From Phycisphaerae bacterium (lineage in GTDB: Bacteria; Planctomycetota; Phycisphaerae; Sedimentisphaerales; Anaerobacaceae), in contig JAUWBX010000229.1 in assembly GCA_030609625.1 (NCBI GenBank), positions 1 through 5,023 of the forward strand: 5,023 nucleotides of DNA, written 5' to 3'. Under the pieces are notes generated by a model, which worked only from the letters and a program-made list of their open reading frames with translations, ran no database searches and had not been told where the DNA came from. Both the position numbers and the translations under genes were made by a program. Below are positions 1 through 5,009 of the stretch, piece after piece (position 1 is the first letter of the stretch; the number at the start of each line of letters is the position of its first letter).

Positions 1-17
1 AGGCACTTTACACTTAC

Positions 18-1394
18 TTACCCCGGTACTTTCTTCTTTTGCCTGGCAAGAAAGCTCTTGCCTGTCTTAATATATCCCGTCAGCTCGATATTAGCCGGGC
101 AGACGTAACTGCAGCAGCCGCACTCCATACACGCACTCATATAATATCTTTCCGCTACATCCAAGAGATTATATTTCACAGCATGGGCGATTTTCGTAGG
201 GTTCAAGTTCTCAGGACAAACCAGCAGGCACCTGCCGCAGCGAATACAAGCGGTTTGGCGCCTTGCAAATTTAGCCCTGCCTATCTGTTCTTTTGTTAAT
301 ACGGTTATCGCATTGGTCGCTTTCGTAATAGGCGTCTTCAAATCGGCAATTGCTATCCCCATCATTGGACCGCCGAGGATTACCTTTGCGGATTTATTAG
401 TAACACCTCCGCAAAATTCTATTAAGTCCTCGACTGACGTTCCTATCGGAACATAGTAATTGCCCGGCTTGGCAATCGCCTCTCCCGTAACGGTTACAAC
501 CCTGTGCGTCAGCGGCAAATCGGAAATGACCGCCTCGGCAATTGCCGCAGCAGTTGCAACGTTAAGCACCACCACCCCTATCATTGGTGGAATGCCGCCT
601 GTAGGAACATCTTTTTTAAGAATCGCTTTTATAAGCTGTCTTTCACCACCCTGTGGATATTTCGTCTTGACCGGAACAACTTTGATACTATCGCTATTTG
701 CGAAGCTCTCCAATGCTCTATTCATAACCTCTATCGCTTTGGGCTTGTTATCTTCAATGGCGATAAAGACCTGTGAACAGCCGGATGCCTTTCGCGCAAG
801 TTTGATACCAGCAATGATTTGGCTGGTCCACTCAAGCATAATACGATAATCGCAGGTGATATACGGCTCACACTCACAACCATTGATAATCAGTGTCTCT
901 TTGGGCAATCGAGGATTTGGTTCTATCTTCACCCTCGTCGGGAACCCGGCCCCGCCCATACCGACGATACCGGCCTGACGCACAGCTTCGCATATCTGTC
1001 CCGCCGAGTAGTTCTTCTCATCGAAATCATCCTTTAACTTAAAGTACGACCGCCTTGTCGGACTGTAGGAAAATGCCTCTATAACTATCGCCAAGCTTCG
1101 GCCAAGAACCGCGTGGGACCGCAGGGCGATTTCTTTTACTTTGCCGGTGATAGGCGAATGAACCGGCGCCGAAACAAATGCATCGCAATCGCCGATTTTC
1201 TGCCCAGCCTGGACAGCATCTCCTTTTCTATTCAGAGGCTGGCAAACGGCTCCAATATGCTGGCTTAGCATTACCGCAACTTCTTTGACAGCAGGCCCCT
1301 GCTGTATCTGGACTTCACATGTAAGGTCCTTTTTCTCCAGAGGGTGTATTCCCCCGGGAAAAGAAAATCTACCTTTTGTACCAACATATTTCAT
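18..1394 (-). CDS. rnfC: Electron transport complex subunit RnfC (Rnf ferredoxin:NAD oxidoreductase)
   Basis: This is the peripheral, cytoplasmic NAD-side subunit of the Rnf complex, which couples electron flow between reduced ferredoxin and NAD to ion pumping across the membrane. The 458-residue product has every expected block. The N-terminal RnfC domain carries FPGGIHP (12-18). The complex-I 51-kDa-like nucleotide/FMN fold carries GMGGAGFP (145-152), INGCECEPY (170-178) and YPQGGERQ (246-253). A SLBB-like region follows at about 295-330. Two [4Fe-4S] motifs come last: C383-C386-C389-C393-P and C422-C425-C428-C432-P. The length matches short RnfC proteins; E. coli RsxC is longer because of a C-terminal repeat tail absent here. 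The ATG at 1394 immediately precedes the conserved N-terminus; the only upstream purine run is a weak AAGAAA. The TAA stop lies 17 bases from the window edge, so rnfD and other subunits would be expected just outside. Family identity is certain; operon continuation is inferred. Confidence 0.96.
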   Translation of the reverse strand: MKYVGTKGRFSFPGGIHPLEKKDLTCEVQIQQGPAVKEVAVMLSQHIGAVCQPLNRKGDAVQAGQKIGDCDAFVSAPVHSPITGKVKEIALRSHAVLGRSLAIVIEAFSYSPTRRSYFKLKDDFDEKNYSAGQICEAVRQAGIVGMGGAGFPTRVKIEPNPRLPKETLIINGCECEPYITCDYRIMLEWTSQIIAGIKLARKASGCSQVFIAIEDNKPKAIEVMNRALESFANSDSIKVVPVKTKYPQGGERQLIKAILKKDVPTGGIPPMIGVVVLNVATAAAIAEAVISDLPLTHRVVTVTGEAIAKPGNYYVPIGTSVEDLIEFCGGVTNKSAKVILGGPMMGIAIADLKTPITKATNAITVLTKEQIGRAKFARRQTACIRCGRCLLVCPENLNPTKIAHAVKYNLLDVAERYYMSACMECGCCSYVCPANIELTGYIKTGKSFLARQKKKVPG

Positions 1395-1541
1395 ATTTCT
1401 TGTTCGGAACTCGATATTCTTTCGTCCATCATCTCTCTTCCGTCTTCCGTCCTCTGTTCTCTATTCTCTTATCTGATATCCTGTTCTCCTGTTCTCCTGC
1501 ACCCTGATTTCCTGATATCCCGATACCCTAATCACTAATTC
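1395..1541 (-). repeat. Degenerate purine-rich 7-8-bp repeat tract upstream of rnfC
   Basis: The plus strand here is almost all pyrimidine-rich short units; read on the minus strand it is a drifting purine-rich series with a period of about 7-8 bp. Exact copies include CTTCCGT twice in tandem (1437-1450), CTGTTCTC at 1454-1461 and twice in tandem (1481-1496), and CTGATATC at 1473-1480 and 1512-1519. The tract looks like slippage-generated low-complexity sequence rather than a gene; no convincing ORF or terminator is present. It would be the 5' leader of rnfC if transcription begins upstream. The same kind of sequence appears at the end of the ABC gene near 4775-4803 and across the end of the upstream small gene. 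Confidence 0.7.
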
Positions 1542-1665
1542 ATACCAATTTTAGTTATTGATTGCCGATTAACTCAACTTGTCATTCCTGCGAAAGCAGG
1601 AATCCAGGGCCTTTCAATTAGTATTATGTTCAATTCTTTCGGCAATTTTTAAATGGAATTGGTAT
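1542..1665. mobile_element. 124-bp MITE-like element with 27-bp imperfect inverted ends
   Basis: The left end (1542-1568) and the reverse complement of the right end (1639-1665) agree at 21 of 27 positions. Both begin ATACCAATT, have 13 variable bases, then end in GCCGA. No protein is encoded inside, so the element would be non-autonomous. The interior carries a strong hairpin at 1584-1603 in a GTCATTCC...GGAATCC context, a type of intergenic repeat common in many bacterial genomes. Flanking 9-bp direct repeats support a real insertion. It lies between the small membrane-protein gene and rnfC. The minus strand contains a promoter-like pair, TTGAGT (1572-1577) and TAAAAT (1548-1553), 18 bp apart, which might serve rnfC; this is weak. 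Confidence 0.55.
1584..1603. repeat. GAAA-loop hairpin in repeat copy 1
   Basis: ATTCCTGC (1584-1591) pairs perfectly with GCAGGAAT (1596-1603) across a GAAA loop (1592-1595), preceded by GTC and followed by CCAGG. The GNRA-type loop closed by C-G would make a very stable RNA hairpin. It corresponds to the hairpin at 4836-4855, whose stem differs by paired substitutions. No T-run follows, so it is not a standard terminator. Confidence 0.75.
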
Positions 1666-1667
1666 CA

Positions 1668-1979
1668 CTAATTCTCTAATCCACTAATTCGTCTGTTTAC
1701 CACTCTCACAATCAATATGCAAATAAATGTTATCAACAGACTCGCCGCCACACTAAAAACCGCCTGCAAATCCGCTGTCATTTCGAATCCTGATAAAATT
1801 TTATCGAATATAGCCAAAGTAACAATAAAAACCACAAGAGGCAGTAAAAAAGCAACGATAACTTTAACTACCACCGAAGGGCCTTTAATATCCCCCAACT
1901 GCTGGTAAACCTTTTGGCAGTCGTGCTTTTGCATACAGTCTTGACAGGATTTTTGCTCAGCCATAGTTTTTACTACCAT
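1668..1979 (-). CDS. Small RseC-like two-helix membrane protein with N-terminal Cys cluster
   Basis: The 103-residue product has a short cytosolic N-terminus with C12-x2-C15-x5-C21. Two hydrophobic segments follow (about 37-58 and 72-94), joined by a short acidic loop, and it ends in a basic tail, VVNRR. This layout resembles RseC (SoxR-reducing system) proteins, which are encoded with Rnf/Rsx complexes, and rnfC is the next gene on the same strand. The Rnf link is inference, as a cysteine-rich two-helix protein of this size is weakly diagnostic. Neither the ATG at 1979 nor the alternative ATG at 1964 (MAEQK) has a clear ribosome binding site; the nearby promoter would leave only about 9 nt before 1979, so 1964 is quite possible. 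The last codons, encoding RISGLEN and TAG, lie in GAATTAGTGGATTAGAG-type short repeat sequence, so the native C-terminus may have been replaced. Confidence 0.75.
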   Translation of the reverse strand: MVVKTMAEQKSCQDCMQKHDCQKVYQQLGDIKGPSVVVKVIVAFLLPLVVFIVTLAIFDKILSGFEMTADLQAVFSVAASLLITFICILIVRVVNRRISGLEN

Positions 1980-1994
1980 ATAGAGTAAACGAAA

Positions 1995-2023
1995 CTTATA
2001 ATAGATACAGTTGAGATTTTCAA
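1995..2023 (-). promoter_or_regulatory. Candidate promoter for the RseC-like gene
   Basis: On the minus strand TTGAAA (2018-2023) and TATAAG (1995-2000) are separated by exactly 17 bp, matching the sigma-70 consensus at 5/6 and 5/6. Transcription would start near 1988. A perfect TATAAT on the opposite strand (1997-2002) overlaps it and could be the -10 for the M48 gene, but no good -35 lies 16-18 bp upstream of that one. This is sequence resemblance only, and the sigma factor use of this organism is unknown. Confidence 0.4.
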
Positions 2024-2030
2024 ACAGAAC

Positions 2031-2048
2031 TTCTCATAATTGTGAGAA
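2031..2048. promoter_or_regulatory. 18-bp near-palindrome between divergent genes, possible operator
   Basis: TTCTCATAATTGTGAGAA reads the same on both strands at 16 of 18 positions; the only imperfection is one T/G pair flanking the central AATT. It lies just upstream of the M48 ATG and behind the -35 box of the divergent gene, where one dimeric regulator could affect both. Length and symmetry fit a helix-turn-helix or Fur/PerR-type site, but no regulator can be named. Confidence 0.35.
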
Positions 2049-2053
2049 TTATT

Positions 2054-2857
2054 ATGTCAGGAAAAATCAGGCTGCTAATATTAAGCCTTACCTCTTGTCT
2101 GTTCATCGGCTGTGCAATCAATCCGATAACCGGCGAAGAGGAGCTGATGCTGCTTTCGGAAAGCCAGGACATCGAGATAGGTCGCAAATATGCTCCTGAA
2201 GTAGAAAAGGAATTGGGCGGCAAAATCGACAATCCGGCTTTGCAAAACTATATCGACAGTGTAGGCCAAAGAATCGCTCGCATCAGCCACAGGTCCGACT
2301 GGGAATATCATTTCGTCGCGTTAAAGGACGATTCGCTCAATGCATTTGCTTTACCCGGCGGGTATATCTTCATCACTAAGGGAATGCTTGAGAAGCTCCA
2401 GACCGAGGCACAATTAGCGGCAATACTGGCCCATGAAACAGTCCACGTCGTTGCACGAGACACCGCCAATGCTATGAGCAGTCAGATTGGATTAAGTCTT
2501 TTGCTGTCCGCCGTAACTTCTGGAGAAACATCGAGAGGCGTTTTGACAGCAGCACAGTTGACACAGCAAATTATTAGCCTCCGATACAGCAGAAAGGACG
2601 AACGGGAGGCTGATTTAGGCGGCCTGGATTATATGGTTGCAGCCGGATATAATCCCTATGGAATGGTTGAGACCATGCAGATGCTCGAAAATGAACAAAA
2701 GGTTAGAACGGTTGAATTTCTTTCAAGCCACCCACCTCCTGAAAACCGCACAGCATATCTGACACAAAGGATTCAAACGGGAAATTACAATCTCACAGAA
2801 TTGAGAATCGGAAAAGGTGATTACCGCAGAACCGTCCTTGACCGTTTAACCAATTAA
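2054..2857 (+). CDS. M48 family zinc metallopeptidase, predicted lipoprotein
   Basis: This is a periplasmic, membrane-anchored M48 peptidase of the BepA/LoiP type, a group that handles outer-membrane or envelope proteins. Numbered from the ATG at 2054 (267 residues), it begins with a basic-hydrophobic signal peptide and a lipobox ending FIG-C20; LTS-C15 is an alternative lipidation site. CAINPITGEEELML then matches the usual mature start of such lipoproteins. The peptidase domain shows LNAFALPGG (95-103), the zinc motif HETVH (127-131), the third ligand region SRKDEREAD (E183 with D187) and SSHPPPENR (224-232). No TPR domain follows, unlike BepA, so it is closer in build to the short peptidases LoiP/YcaL. 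A GTG at 2042 would add four residues but lies in the near-palindrome and lacks a ribosome binding site; the ATG has a weak GAGA upstream. All catalytic residues are intact. Substrate is unknown. Confidence 0.93.
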   Translation: MSGKIRLLILSLTSCLFIGCAINPITGEEELMLLSESQDIEIGRKYAPEVEKELGGKIDNPALQNYIDSVGQRIARISHRSDWEYHFVALKDDSLNAFALPGGYIFITKGMLEKLQTEAQLAAILAHETVHVVARDTANAMSSQIGLSLLLSAVTSGETSRGVLTAAQLTQQIISLRYSRKDEREADLGGLDYMVAAGYNPYGMVETMQMLENEQKVRTVEFLSSHPPPENRTAYLTQRIQTGNYNLTELRIGKGDYRRTVLDRLTN

Positions 2858-3645
2858 CCATTTATTATTTCGATGTCGTCCATAGAGCCGAGCCGGCCGT
2901 TGGCCAGTGTCAGGTAGTCCAACTTTTTGGGGTTGTGGCCGAGCAGTTTGCTGCCGAGAGTATCGACGGCGACGGGGTCAAAGCCGGCCAGGATAAGACC
3001 TATATTCTTGTGCCTTCCGGCAAGGTGCATTCCTTTCAGGGCGACAGAGGCATCAACTACCGAGAGGTCAGGCTTTTTATATAAGCAGACATCCACAACA
3101 GACTTGTCCGCTGAGGGACTGTGCAGCTTCGATTTGTTCCAGGAACCCGAATAGAACTTACCCGGGGCGATGCCAAACATATTTTTCATTGCAATCGTGG
3201 TTTTTGTGAAGCTATGGTCCTTTAGCACGGGCAGGGATATCACGAATGCCTGCTGCACAATCTTAGGCATTAAAAACTGCCTTAATTGCAGGGCATTACT
3301 ATTTTTGAGTTCGATTGTTTCGGCTTCGTTGAAGTCGATTAGTTTCAGGCTGTATTTATTGGCCAGGTCTGTGTATCCAAGCGTATCGAAAATGTCCGGA
3401 GTTTTTCCTGTTCCGCAGCCCTCGCCTATTACGATTTCGGCCTTTGTGTGAGCTTTGCAGTAGTTGTATGTCGCTTCGGCAGCATCGACGCTGGTTGTAA
3501 CCGGCGGCGGTGAAGAATTTGTCAGGTTTGGCTTGATAATGATAAGCCCATGCTGGGGCAGCCGAGCCCCTGCGCCAATTAAATCAAGTGCCCTGGCTAT
3601 GCTGGTTCTGTAATCGACAAATTTTACTTTAGCAACTTGACTCAT
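2854..3645 (-). CDS. DUF362 domain-containing protein
   Basis: The 263-residue protein matches the DUF362 family throughout. It has IIIKPNLTN (35-43) and VIGEGCGTG (72-80). SLPVLKDHSFT (137-147) runs into AMKNMFGIAPG (152-162), the family's central Lys/His-rich block. DLSVVDASVALKGMHLAGR follows (193-211), and AGFDPVAVDTLGSKLLGH (220-237) is near the end. The family's biochemical role is unsettled. Many members carry a ferredoxin-type [4Fe-4S] domain; this one has none, with only three scattered cysteines (C63, C77, C187). No signal peptide or membrane segment is evident, so it is probably cytoplasmic. The start is the ATG at 3645, with AAGAAG about 11 nt upstream as a poor ribosome site. It converges on the M48 gene with a 4-bp overlap and stands alone on its strand, so a monocistronic unit is likely. 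Family is sure, function is not. Confidence 0.9.
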   Translation of the reverse strand: MSQVAKVKFVDYRTSIARALDLIGAGARLPQHGLIIIKPNLTNSSPPPVTTSVDAAEATYNYCKAHTKAEIVIGEGCGTGKTPDIFDTLGYTDLANKYSLKLIDFNEAETIELKNSNALQLRQFLMPKIVQQAFVISLPVLKDHSFTKTTIAMKNMFGIAPGKFYSGSWNKSKLHSPSADKSVVDVCLYKKPDLSVVDASVALKGMHLAGRHKNIGLILAGFDPVAVDTLGSKLLGHNPKKLDYLTLANGRLGSMDDIEIING

Positions 3646-3666
3646 AAGTACTAAGTCTTCTTTTGG

Positions 3667-3826
3667 TTAGTTCCTGTTGCCGTTTCTAAAAAGTTAGTGT
3701 AACATTCTATACGTACTGTCATTCCGACCGTAGGCACGACTTTGTCGTGCCGAAGTGGAGGAATCTGTTTAAACAGCTTCGCCGAAGGCGAATCAAAAAG
3801 TTAAACTTATTTATTGGAAACGGCAA
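3667..3826. mobile_element. Hairpin-rich repeat element, copy 2, with 10-bp inverted ends
   Basis: TTGCCGTTTC (3677-3686) is the perfect inverse of GAAACGGCAA (3817-3826). Inside is GTCATTCCGACCG, then a perfect hairpin GGCACGAC-TTT-GTCGTGCC (3733-3751), then GGAATC closing ATTCC/GGAAT (3721-3725 with 3760-3764), then a second hairpin TTCGCC-GAA-GGCGAA (3778-3792). No coding capacity is evident. The left border TTAGTTCCTGTTGC (3667-3680) is identical over 14 bp to the reverse complement of the right border of copy 3 (4933-4946), so the two belong to one family. It sits upstream of both the DUF362 gene and the ABC gene. Confidence 0.55.
3688..3803. repeat. 9-bp direct repeats AAAAAGTTA inside copy 2
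   Basis: AAAAAGTTA occurs at 3688-3696 and again at 3795-3803, bracketing the hairpin core. It could be a target duplication made when the GTCATTCC hairpin unit (about 3697-3794) inserted into an older palindromic sequence. The 9-bp length equals that of the direct repeats around copy 1. Because the word is AT-rich, chance or repeat-internal structure remains possible. Confidence 0.4.
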
Positions 3827-4048
3827 TAGTTAAATGTTCCGAACAAAATAATCTTATCAAGGGTATTGACTGTCAAGAGATTTTGGGTAAATTTATACAA
3901 ACCCCGTAAGGGAAATCAGGTTGCGGGGTGTAATTTGATTTGGGTTTGTGGAGATTGACCCAATTAGAAACTTTACTCTAACGGGAGCTAATAGACGATA
4001 TTAGTAAAAAAAACGATATTTCAAAATAATATTTCTAACGGGGTAAAT
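3827..4048 (+). promoter_or_regulatory. AT-rich leader of the ABC gene with duplicated short motifs
   Basis: No gene is visible here. TTGACT (3866-3871, inside palindromic TTGACTGTCAA) with TAAATT (3888-3893) at 16-bp spacing is the best promoter guess, and it is weak. ACCCCG (3901-3906) can pair with CGGGGT (3924-3929) over a 17-nt loop. TCTAACGGG is repeated at 3977-3985 and 4034-4042, and ACGATATT at 3995-4002 and 4013-4020. CTAATA (3988-3993) pairs with TATTAG (3999-4004) just before an A-run. The second TCTAACGGG provides the GGGG that acts as the ribosome site of the ABC gene. I recognise no known riboswitch. Confidence 0.35.
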
Positions 4049-4780
4049 ATGATAGAGGTCAAAGAACTTCGGCGTAGTTTCGGCCCGGTTGTCGCTGTTG
4101 ACGGTATATCGTTCAGTGTTGAAAAGGGTCAGGTCCTGGGTCTTCTTGGGCCTAACGGTGCCGGCAAGAGCACGGCGATGAGAATGTTGGCGTGTTTTCT
4201 GCGGCCTGACAGCGGGACAGCTACTATACGCGGGTATGATATTTTGAAGAATCCTATCGAGGTCAGGCGGACAATTGGATATTTAGCGGAGAATGTGCCT
4301 GCGTATAACGAAATGACGGTGGGGAGCTTTTTGAACTTTATTTGCGATGTCAGACAGATTAAGGGCAAAGAGCGCAAACAGGCTCTTGACCGGATAGTCC
4401 CCATGTGTTCTGTTGAGTCTGTATATCATCAGACGATTGAGACGCTGTCAAAAGGATATAAACGGCGAGTGGGATTGGCTCAGGCGTTAATTCACGACCC
4501 GGATGTGCTGATTCTCGATGAACCCACTGACGGGCTGGACCCTAATCAAAAATATGAGGTCAGAAAACTTATCAGTAAAATGGCAAAAAACAAGTGCATT
4601 ATCATCTCGACTCACATCCTCGAAGAAGTGGAGGCGGTTTGCTCGAGGACGATAATCATTGCCAAAGGCCGAATACTCGTGGATTCAACGCCGGGCCAGT
4701 TGAAGGAGAAATACCAGTGCGGGCTTGATGCAGTCTTTCGCAGGATTACCAGAAATGGTAAGAAGCTAATTGGTGAGTAG
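4049..4780 (+). CDS. ABC transporter ATP-binding protein (ABC-2/GldA-type)
   Basis: This is the cytoplasmic ATPase subunit of an ABC-2-type exporter or gliding/secretion-related transporter. The 243-residue sequence has all nucleotide-binding motifs. They are Walker A GPNGAGKST (34-42), the signature LSKGYKRR (133-140), Walker B VLILDEPT (153-160) with catalytic E158, the D-loop GLDP (162-165) and H-loop H189. The Q-loop position reads GYLAENVPAY, with Glu where many ABC ATPases have Gln; GldA-like proteins have the similar GYLPE. The C-terminal LDAVFRRIT resembles the LEEVF-type end of this group. The protein is shorter than the roughly 300 residues of GldA. ATG 4049 follows ACGGGG at about 6 nt spacing, the clearest ribosome site in the window. 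No permease follows within the remaining 243 bp, where a repeat element lies instead; the partner is probably just beyond. The substrate cannot be read from the sequence. The last codons run into short-repeat sequence. Confidence 0.93.
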   Translation: MIEVKELRRSFGPVVAVDGISFSVEKGQVLGLLGPNGAGKSTAMRMLACFLRPDSGTATIRGYDILKNPIEVRRTIGYLAENVPAYNEMTVGSFLNFICDVRQIKGKERKQALDRIVPMCSVESVYHQTIETLSKGYKRRVGLAQALIHDPDVLILDEPTDGLDPNQKYEVRKLISKMAKNKCIIISTHILEEVEAVCSRTIIIAKGRILVDSTPGQLKEKYQCGLDAVFRRITRNGKKLIGE

Positions 4781-4803
4781 TGAGTATTGAGTAGTTAATT
4801 AGT
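4772..4803 (+). repeat. Degenerate GAGTAGT-type short repeat at the end of the ABC gene
   Basis: GGTGAGTAGTGAGTATTGAG continues into TAGTTAATTAG, a run of 6-8-bp units that begins inside the last codons of the ABC gene and supplies its TAG stop. It contains many further stop codons. It is the same style of sequence as GAATTAGTGGATTAGAG at the end of the small membrane-protein gene and the tract at 1395-1541. Confidence 0.6.
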
Positions 4804-4806
4804 ATG

Positions 4807-4938
4807 TGTTGCGGAAAACGAAAATCGACGATGTCACCCCTGCGAAAGCAGGGGTCCAGAGCGAAAAACTGGATTCCCGCTGGAGTTTACCCCGCACTTT
4901 GATGCGGGGCGGGAATGACAAATACTGTTTCCGCAACA
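4807..4938. mobile_element. 132-bp hairpin repeat element, copy 3, with perfect 11-bp inverted ends
   Basis: TGTTGCGGAAA (4807-4817) is exactly inverse to TTTCCGCAACA (4928-4938). The core starts GTCA and ends TGAC. It holds hairpin ACCCCTGC-GAAA-GCAGGGGT (4836-4855) and CCAG (4856-4859), which can pair with CTGG (4869-4872). A compound hairpin follows, in which ATTCCCGC (4873-4880) pairs with GCGGGAAT (4909-4916) around an inner stem CCCCGCA/TGCGGGG (4890-4896 with 4903-4909, sharing one base). No coding capacity is evident. This is the fullest of the three copies. No clear target duplication was found at its edges. Confidence 0.6.
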
Positions 4939-4950
4939 GGAACTAAATAG

Positions 4951-4973
4951 CAGCCCGCTTGGGCTGGCAAGCG
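4951..4973. repeat. Two mutually exclusive hairpins
   Basis: CAGCCC (4951-4956) pairs with GGGCTG (4961-4966) over GCTT, while CGCTTG (4956-4961) pairs with CAAGCG (4968-4973) over a 6-nt loop. The two stems overlap and cannot form together. No T-run follows on either strand, so neither is a standard terminator. Confidence 0.45.
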
Positions 4974-4981
4974 AAAATCAT

Positions 4982-5009
4982 TTGACAAAACAGATTTTGA
5001 GATTAGTAT
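4982..5009 (+). promoter_or_regulatory. Candidate outward-facing sigma-70-type promoter
   Basis: A perfect TTGACA (4982-4987) is followed after 16 bp by TAGTAT (5004-5009), 4/6 to the -10 consensus. It would fire out of the right edge toward the next gene, beginning just before a T8 run (5012-5019). If the ABC permease lies there, it could have its own promoter downstream of the repeat element. Confidence 0.4.

Larger units (their letters stand above)
1533..1674. repeat. 9-bp direct repeats flanking the MITE-like element (probable target duplication)
   Basis: CACTAATTC occurs at 1533-1541 and at 1666-1674, exactly abutting both outer ends of the 1542-1665 inverted-repeat element. That is the arrangement left by transposon insertion with a 9-bp target duplication. 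A third copy at 1682-1690 weakens the case, because the surrounding low-complexity repeat naturally contains this word. The right copy contains the stop codon of the small membrane-protein gene. Confidence 0.5.

Noticed and set aside
39..1037. Several plus-strand open frames opposite rnfC
   Set aside because: They have no recognisable domains and lie antisense to a strongly conserved gene with intact motifs; they are shadows.
1437..1519. Tandem units as a possible CRISPR array
   Set aside because: The units are 7-8 bp and degenerate, without spacers of constant length.
1285..1538. Plus-strand open frames across the rnfC start and the pyrimidine-rich tract
   Set aside because: The translations are low-complexity Ser/Leu/Phe-rich sequence from the short repeats, with no ribosome site.
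2927..3451. Plus-strand open frames opposite the DUF362 gene
   Set aside because: They are antisense to a clear family member and have no domain-like content.
3733..3751. Strong hairpin as a terminator for the DUF362 or ABC unit
   Set aside because: It lies upstream of both genes, is not followed by a T-run, and fits a repeat element.
3901..3929. ACCCCG/CGGGGT stem as a riboswitch or terminator
   Set aside because: The stem is only 6 bp with a long loop, no T-run follows, and no known riboswitch core is recognisable.
4129..4404. Minus-strand open frame inside the ABC gene
   Set aside because: It is antisense to Walker A and downstream conserved sequence; a shadow.
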